DNA of 64,000 bases from Galeopsis tetrahit. Its lineage: Eukaryota > Streptophyta > Magnoliopsida > Lamiales > Lamiaceae. Below, piece by piece: positions 58,492 through 64,000 of this stretch. Every line of letters begins with the position of its first letter. Position 1 is the stretch's first letter. A model generated the notes under the pieces. The model was not told where the DNA came from. It saw only the letters and a list, made by a program, of their open reading frames with translations, and did no database searches. A program made the position numbers and the translations under genes. Location: contig OY776131.1 in assembly GCA_963675135.1 (NCBI GenBank), forward strand, positions 34,433,381 through 34,497,380, read 5' to 3'.

Positions 58492-58711
58492 ATTTTTTTG
58501 ACTCAATGTTGTATCAAATGTGGAAACTTTTGAGACAACATATGGGATTGTCTATTAAATTTTTCTGGATATTTTCTGTGTTAGAATTTAGATAATTCTT
58601 CTGTGTAAATGTTATTTGAGCCTTGAAAAAATTTGTTTCAAAAATTTCTATCCTGGACATACATCTCTTAAATGCAAAAAAGGATTACAATTTAGATGCT
58701 TAAAAATTACT

Positions 58712-58747
58712 GAGTAACTATGGGACACGGAGTTCGCTACTACGATG
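58712..58747 (+). repeat. Conserved 36-nt post-pol motif, element H copy 1
   Basis: Core CGGAGTTCGCTACTACGATG, followed by a T-run and CAAAAGG, as in element D copy 1. Confidence 0.9.
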
Positions 58748-58802
58748 TTCTCTTTTTTCAAAAGGTGATTAAAAATTGTATCAAATTATTCATATATCCA
58801 TT

Positions 58803-58838
58803 GAGTAACTATGGGGCACGGAGTTCGCTACTACGATG
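58803..58838 (+). repeat. Conserved 36-nt post-pol motif, element H copy 2
   Basis: Same core, starting exactly 91 bp after copy 1, and followed by CTTTTCAAAAG. The surroundings are otherwise diverged from D. Confidence 0.9.
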
Positions 58839-59672
58839 CACTCTTTTCAAAAGATGGATCAATGTGAAATTGTGAAATGAAAAAAAAAAATGTGCAACAC
58901 AAATGAAGCAAATTCATGTAAAAACAGTGTTGAGATGTATGTGGGCCAACATTATGAGCAACATTGAAAATGACTCGAATTTCAGTTAACTTTACGAATT
59001 ATTTATTTTTCTGAATATTAGATTGATTTCTCGGAATTATTAAATTGGATATTTCCAGGTCATTATTTTTATATTTATTGCATTTTCAGTATTTTATTTA
59101 ATTTGGGCAGTTTTAATTCCTTGTTTCTCTCCCACCAATTTCACACGATCACTTACATGAGAGAAGTTATTCATTTCACTTCCTATTTTTTCGAATTACT
59201 CCCATTATGCGTACAACTTCCAATTGATCTTCCCTACTTAAGTTCTTTTAATAAATTGAAATGTCTAGATATTTATATTGCTATTATATTCGATAACTTA
59301 TGCACTGATTTTGAAGATAATTATATGCAGTGGTATTTCATAGATGAGATTATATTTTTTTTAGTCCATTAAGTTGCCACAATTTTGATTTTAGTCCAGA
59401 CGATTACAACTTTTTGAATTTCATCCTTTAAGTTTGTTAATTTTTTGATTTAAGTCCTTTTACTTGCTATTGAAGGTTTCATAGCAGGTAACTGCCACCT
59501 GGAAATTATTTTCCTTTTCAAATTTAGTTAATTATACGCGTGGATTTTCTTTTTGATTTAATAAATGAATTTGGTTATTGAATAAAATTGGGGTGGGCGA
59601 CGGGTTTATAAAACGTGGGCTGGAGCATAAAACGGGTCCTGGATCTTCTTCTTCCCCTTAATATATCAGTGC

Positions 59673-60279
59673 CTCACCCTCACTGTCAATCAATCCAAAA
59701 GCAGGAGAAAAAAATTGAAAGGAGCAAAATTGCATCAAATAATTAGTTTAATATCGCAAGATCTTCCTCATCCATATCTACTGTAGGATTCACCTATAAG
59801 TTGTGTTAATAAAAAGAAAATTTGCATATCTCAATTAATGACATACTCTCTCTCTTACTCTGTTTTTCTCTCACTCTTATTGTTTAATTTTGTTTACAGA
59901 GAACCTATCTAAGAAGGAAAACCCCACATCACCATTAACCCACACTTTTCTCAGCTCATCTTTTATAAAAAATGAAGTAATAAAAATCAGGCAAAAAATT
60001 ACTCACAATCGCGGTAATTACACACGCGAAGATGGTCCAGATGGAAGACATACACGGATTTGCAACAAAATATCAAAATCGTGATGGTAAGAGACAAAAT
60101 TTAAGTTTATAAAAGAAGTGGGTTTTAACCATAACATTTTTGCTGTAAATTGACAGCTTTCCCGGATCGGAGTTCGATAGTCGAATTGTTTTAAGGGTTT
60201 CGTTCTCCTCGTTGAGGGCTTTCAAAAGATACCAAAATGCGATGACGGCACCCTTGGACAAAGGTAAGAAATTAGTATA
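59673..60279 (+). other. Internal region of the MULE, with splice-like sites
   Basis: No known gene is recognised. GATG/GTAAGAG near 60086, TTGACAG near 60157 and CAAAG/GTAAGAA near 60263 look like donor, acceptor and donor. The stretch between the latter two is open in one frame (ending AFKRYQNAMTAPLDK). This could be captured host exons, as in Pack-MULEs, but I cannot name a parent gene. Confidence 0.35.
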
Positions 60280-60541
60280 CTCCCTCCATCCATGAAAAGT
60301 AGGGACATGGGGATGGGGCACAAGTTTTAAGAAAATGGTAGATAAAGTAGATAAAGTAAGGGTATTATAGGGTATTGTGGGGTCCATTGTGAATAAAGTG
60401 ATTGTTTAGGAATAAAGTTGATGGCAAATTGAGTAATTAAGTGATAGTTGAAGGGTGATAGTTTCCATAAAGTGCATGGGACTACATTTGATGGACAAAG
60501 AATATGTGTCAAATGGGACTACTTTTCGTGGACGGAGGGAG
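60280..60541 (+). mobile_element. Stowaway-like MITE inside the MULE (262 bp)
   Basis: Ends CTCCCTCCATCCATGAAAAG and CTTTTCGTGGACGGAGGGAG; TA duplicated at 60278-60279 and 60542-60543. No coding capacity. Confidence 0.94.
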
Positions 60542-60845
60542 TATTTTAAATGGTGATTATCTTCAAATAGAAAATCTTATGAACGATCTGTTTGTGGATT
60601 TGGAATCCTCATGGGTTGATTAACAAGGCGACAATCTTCCTAAGGTTGGGGAAGAAGAAGACCCTGCCAATGGTCATGGAAATTTTGAAATTGCAGAACA
60701 GATAATGTGGATAAGTTATTTGTCCCAAGTCCTCATGAAGAAATGGTAGTCTTCTTCTTCTTGACTGTGAAGAAAAGAAAGCCTTATGACACTGATACAT
60801 GGAAGAAGAAGACTCGGGATCCATTTTATGCTCCAGCCTTGTTTC

Positions 60846-61424
60846 TAGGGATGACAATGGGGCACAGTAGGGCAGATAGTTAAATATCCAAATCTGCCCT
60901 GCGTTCATAAGTATCTGTCCTGCCCTGTGACCTGCTGCGGGGCAACATTTCGTGCCCTGCCCCATGCACTTCAAAAGTTCAAGTAAAACATCCAGATTAA
61001 ATTAAATTAAACAATAAAATAAATATTAAAAATTCACAACTAAATTAAACATTAGAACTTCACTAAATCATATTCAAAATACTTTTTTTTTTTTACGGAG
61101 AATCGTATCCAAAATACTTAACAGCAAACTAGGTAAGTTAAATTAGGCTTAGTGGAATAGTGGCCATAATTAAATAATATATATTAATATATATTATATA
61201 ATTAAATAATATATATTAATATATATATTATATAATTTTTTTTTTATATTCAAGACAGGGCAAGGCAGGGCAGGACAGATTTTTATAATACATAGATCCA
61301 TGCCTGCCCTGCGTGCGGGGCGGGGCAGATTTGCCCTGTTTTAAGGATGGGGCAGGGCCGAGCGGATCTAAACCTCTCAGAGTAGGGCGGGTCGACCTCG
61401 GGGCAGATCATTTTGCCATCCCTA
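60846..61424. mobile_element. hAT-like non-autonomous element in the MULE right arm (579 bp)
   Basis: Perfect 8-bp target duplication CTTGTTTC (60838-60845 and 61425-61432) and short inverted ends TAGGGATGACAA / TTGCCATCCCTA, both hAT features. Subterminal GC-rich motifs of the type CTGCCCTG/GGGGCAG are repeated in both orientations. The centre is AT-rich with ATATATTAATAT repeats. Confidence 0.92.
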
Positions 61425-61700
61425 CTTGTTTCATAAACCCGCCCCATTTTTTATTTAATAGCCAAATTAATAAATTAAATTATAAAGAAAAATCCACGCG
61501 TATAATTAAATTAAACAGAAAAGAAAAATAATTTCCAAATGGCTTTGATCGGTTACGCAACCTTTGATAGCAGGTAAAGGGACCTAAATCAAAAAATTAA
61601 CAAACTTAAAGGATGAAATTCAAAAAGTCGTAATTGTCTGGACTAAAATCAAAATTGTGACAATTTAATGGACTAAAAAAAATATAATCTCTTCATAGAT

Positions 61701-63136
61701 TATTGATTTCTCATCACTGCATTTAAATTCAAAAGTGTTTAAATTTTTCAAACTTTGAATTGTTCATTTAATTCGAATCTAGTTTACAGGTATTTAAAGG
61801 ATGGAAAACACTTCACCATTTTATCAAAGCTCAAATACTCAAATCTGTTCTTCCTCAGAAAATCGAAACTGTCTGAACTTACTTGCTTCAATGGCGATTT
61901 CCATACGTGTTTCAGAAAATGTTGAAACAATGACACCGGGATCATCATATCTTATGGTCAGTTCGATATAAATACCTATTCCAGAATCCAAAACCTCCAC
62001 TGAAATTTCTCAAACATCTACACCCTGTACGTTTCAAACTATTAGACATCCATTCTGAAATGCAAAGAATTCACCCTCCTACTGAAACCATGAACCTGAA
62101 ACCACTCAAAACCCTACTGCTACTCAAAGTCTTCTGACTCTTCTTACAACAATGGCGATTTCACTGAATGTTTCTGAGAATGATGGAACAATCATGCCAG
62201 CATTACCGCAATTCATGATCTTCTAATCTATATGTTTTTCCTTTCCACACCAACAGGGGGAGAAACTGCATAAGATGCTGCACCTAATGCAAATTGTTGT
62301 AGATGAGAATTACCCTACTTATTGAAAAGGGGAGTTTTACATCTATGGGGGAGTTTTGGAAAGATCATTTTGAGGGGGAGTTGTTTTAGATGGTTCAAAT
62401 TCACTTCGATTTAACATTACATTCTATTCTTGTTGTCTATTCTACACTTGAATTGATAGTTTGATATCTCTTAGTTTAGATGATTGCTTTTTAGTATAAC
62501 ATCTCTACTTTATTTGTTATCTACTATTGCATCAGGCTTGTTGTTGTCGAAAGGCCAAATTGGGGGAGATTGTTGATGTCGTGTCAATGTTGTGAAGAAT
62601 GTCACAACATATTTGACAACATCATTAATAATTCGTCCTTTCTTTCACAATCAACACTGATGGTGACAGTCAAGAAACAGAAGTTGTACAAGAAAGTGAT
62701 AAGGCAGTAGCTGAAGATGCACAAGATGTTGATGTCTTTAAGACCATGCATGGAGATTTATGAAAGCATACAAACTAGTTAAGTTATAAAGTGTGGGGGA
62801 GTTTGTGCAGATCCATGAAGATGCAACTGAAGTGTTATTCAACTCAATCCTCTCCTTTACTTATTTACATAACTTTTCTTAATTTGTTTGTAATGCTTGT
62901 AGGATTTATATTTCTGTCATTTCCTTTATTATCTGGGATTTCATTTTGTTCTTTATTATTTCTGTTTTTAATCTAAACACATTGTTTGTAGTGTTTAGAG
63001 AAAGACTTGTTACTTAATTTGGTGATTACGATTTTATGTCATTTACTTGATGTAAATTTTGTATATTTCTACTTTGAATATTTCTGTATGTTTAACATCA
63101 GAAGTGTTGTAGTAGAAAGGCCAAATTGGGGGAGAT
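61701..63136 (+). other. Element H 3' region: third-ORF remnants and purine tracts
   Basis: No long frame survives. Two diverged copies of a segment beginning ATGGCGATTTC (near 61891 and 62152) suggest the start of a decayed, duplicated third ORF. GGGGGAG tracts occur near 62256, 62347, 62374 and 62795, and the terminal one (63126-63135) abuts the 3' LTR. Confidence 0.65.
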
Positions 63137-64000
63137 TGTTGATGTTGTACATGTGATGCTTATTTTGATCCAACACTCCTGGCAACTCTGTTTGTCGAGT
63201 GTTGTACAAAATGTTCCATCACTTTGGTCAACATCATAATTTGCCCTTTCTCCTAACACTAACTCCGATTTTAGATGTTGTTCTTAATGTCCTTTTATGC
63301 AGGATTGAAGACGTGGAAGTTACCAGGTCAAGCGGTTGCATAAATATAAGGAGTGAGAAGTTAAGAGCATGCATGTTGGTTCCTACTTTTAAGGAGTTTG
63401 TGGAGGAGGTTATAGATCATGTAAAAATTGATCTATGGAGGTTGCATGTAGCTGAAAACGTTGTCAATTAATAGAAGACTAATGCAACAGTGTGATAGAT
63501 TGTTGTAGACCCAATCAACATATGTATCATACTTATTTCGTCTAGGAGATTATATGTATAGACCTAAAAGGGAGGTAGTTTCATATAGTCAATTAGATTT
63601 TTCAAACCTTTCTAAAAGGTTGTTTCTGATGTTGTACCCGTGATGTGCAGAATGTTCCATCACTTTGGTCAACATCATAATTCGCCTAACTCCGAATTTT
63701 CTATGTTGTTTGTAATATTCCTTTGATGCAGTTAGAAGATGTGGACGTGTCCAGGTCATGCAGATTGCATAAGGAGTGAGAGAATTGCAAGCACAAATGG
63801 AAGTTAAGCCTAAATTGGAAGTTACCTTATTTTAAGGAGTTAAGGGGAAGTTACATAGATCATGTGATCTATGGGAGTTGAAGGCTTACGAAATTTATCT
63901 ATAAATAGATGCAGCTTCAACGCAAATACCAGAGAAGAAAGAAGACACATTCATTACTAAAGCTATCGAGTGCTTAGTGCATTTAGCTTTAGGAAAATCT
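63137..64000 (+). repeat. Element H 3' LTR (partial, cut by window end)
   Basis: Matches 55365-56228 with about six differences; TATA box at 63900-63907. It also contains the internal duplication of the 5' LTR. Confidence 0.93.

Larger units (their letters stand above)
58492..59336 (+). other. Element H post-pol region
   Basis: Non-coding; it contains the two 36-nt motif copies listed separately. The rest is AT-rich and shows only patchy similarity to D 39436-40100. The 89-codon frame at 59103-59372 runs into the MULE and is not supported as a gene. Confidence 0.7.
59346..61691. mobile_element. Non-autonomous Mutator-like element (MULE)
   Basis: Perfect 9-bp target duplication TTCATAGAT (59337-59345 and 61692-61700). 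Long inverted repeats of about 315-330 bp begin GAGATTATATTTTTTTTAGT: left 59346 to about 59672; right about 60790-60845 plus 61433-61691, interrupted by a hAT element. The GAGAT start is typical of Mutator ends. No transposase is present. Length before nested insertions is about 1.5 kb. Confidence 0.93.
55365..64000 (+). mobile_element. Element H: internally deleted copia retrotransposon (right end outside window)
   Basis: 5' LTR, iMet PBS, gag remnant, protease-integrase fusion, RNase H remnant, paired 36-nt motif, MULE insertion, spacer with several GGGGGAG tracts, and the first 864 bp of the 3' LTR. It is related to D in LTR ends, purine tract and protease. The 864 comparable LTR bases differ at about six positions, so the deleted form transposed fairly recently, with proteins supplied by another element. 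Confidence 0.9.

Noticed and set aside
60880..61420. GC-rich island suggesting a host promoter
   Set aside because: The GC-rich parts are the subterminal repeats of the hAT-like element, with ends and target duplication identified.

Overview
This window is repeat-dense plant heterochromatin. It holds tRNA-iMet-primed Ty1/copia retrotransposons of Sirevirus type (long, with a third large ORF after pol), Tekay/Del-like Ty3/gypsy remnants, an L1-type LINE, Stowaway, hAT and Mutator (MULE) elements. I found no host gene, tRNA, rRNA or CRISPR array. The families point to a flowering plant, probably a eudicot; the sequence does not identify the species.

Layout. Positions 1-47390 are a nest of four copia elements, each inside a coding region of the previous one. 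Element A (minus strand; 1-7029 and 44527-47390, left end outside the window) is split in gag by element D (plus; 7030-44522, target duplication ACACT). D is split in integrase by element C (plus; 8555-36970, duplication ATGAT). C is split in its third ORF by element B (plus; 17288-30448, duplication CTGCC). By-eye LTR differences fall inward: D about 15 in 868 bp, C about 17 in 1.6 kb, B 2 in 1275 bp, as nesting requires. A and B are one family, C is a second, and D and H (right edge) are related third and fourth families.

Positions 47391-55022 hold older debris: a minus-strand gypsy 5' LTR with PBS (G1), a foldback transposon into which a 5'-truncated LINE inserted (18-bp duplication), a plus-strand gypsy gag joined directly to its 3' end without pol (G2), an LTR followed unexpectedly by another PBS and leader, and a scrap of copia reverse transcriptase. 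Positions 55023-64000 hold element H, an internally deleted copia element with a compound LTR, preceded by a collapsed tandem copy. H carries a MULE (59346-61691, 9-bp duplication TTCATAGAT), which itself contains a Stowaway MITE and a hAT element.

How the genes work together. In these elements gag forms the particle. Pol supplies protease, integrase, reverse transcriptase and RNase H. The third ORF encodes a large acidic, coiled-coil plant-transposon protein of unknown function. B is the only copy with open gag and pol. A is inactivated mainly by C-to-T type stops; C by frameshifts, a local triplication and the B insertion; D and H by large deletions. The least expected signal is a 36-nt non-coding motif present twice at exactly 91-bp spacing after pol in both D and H.
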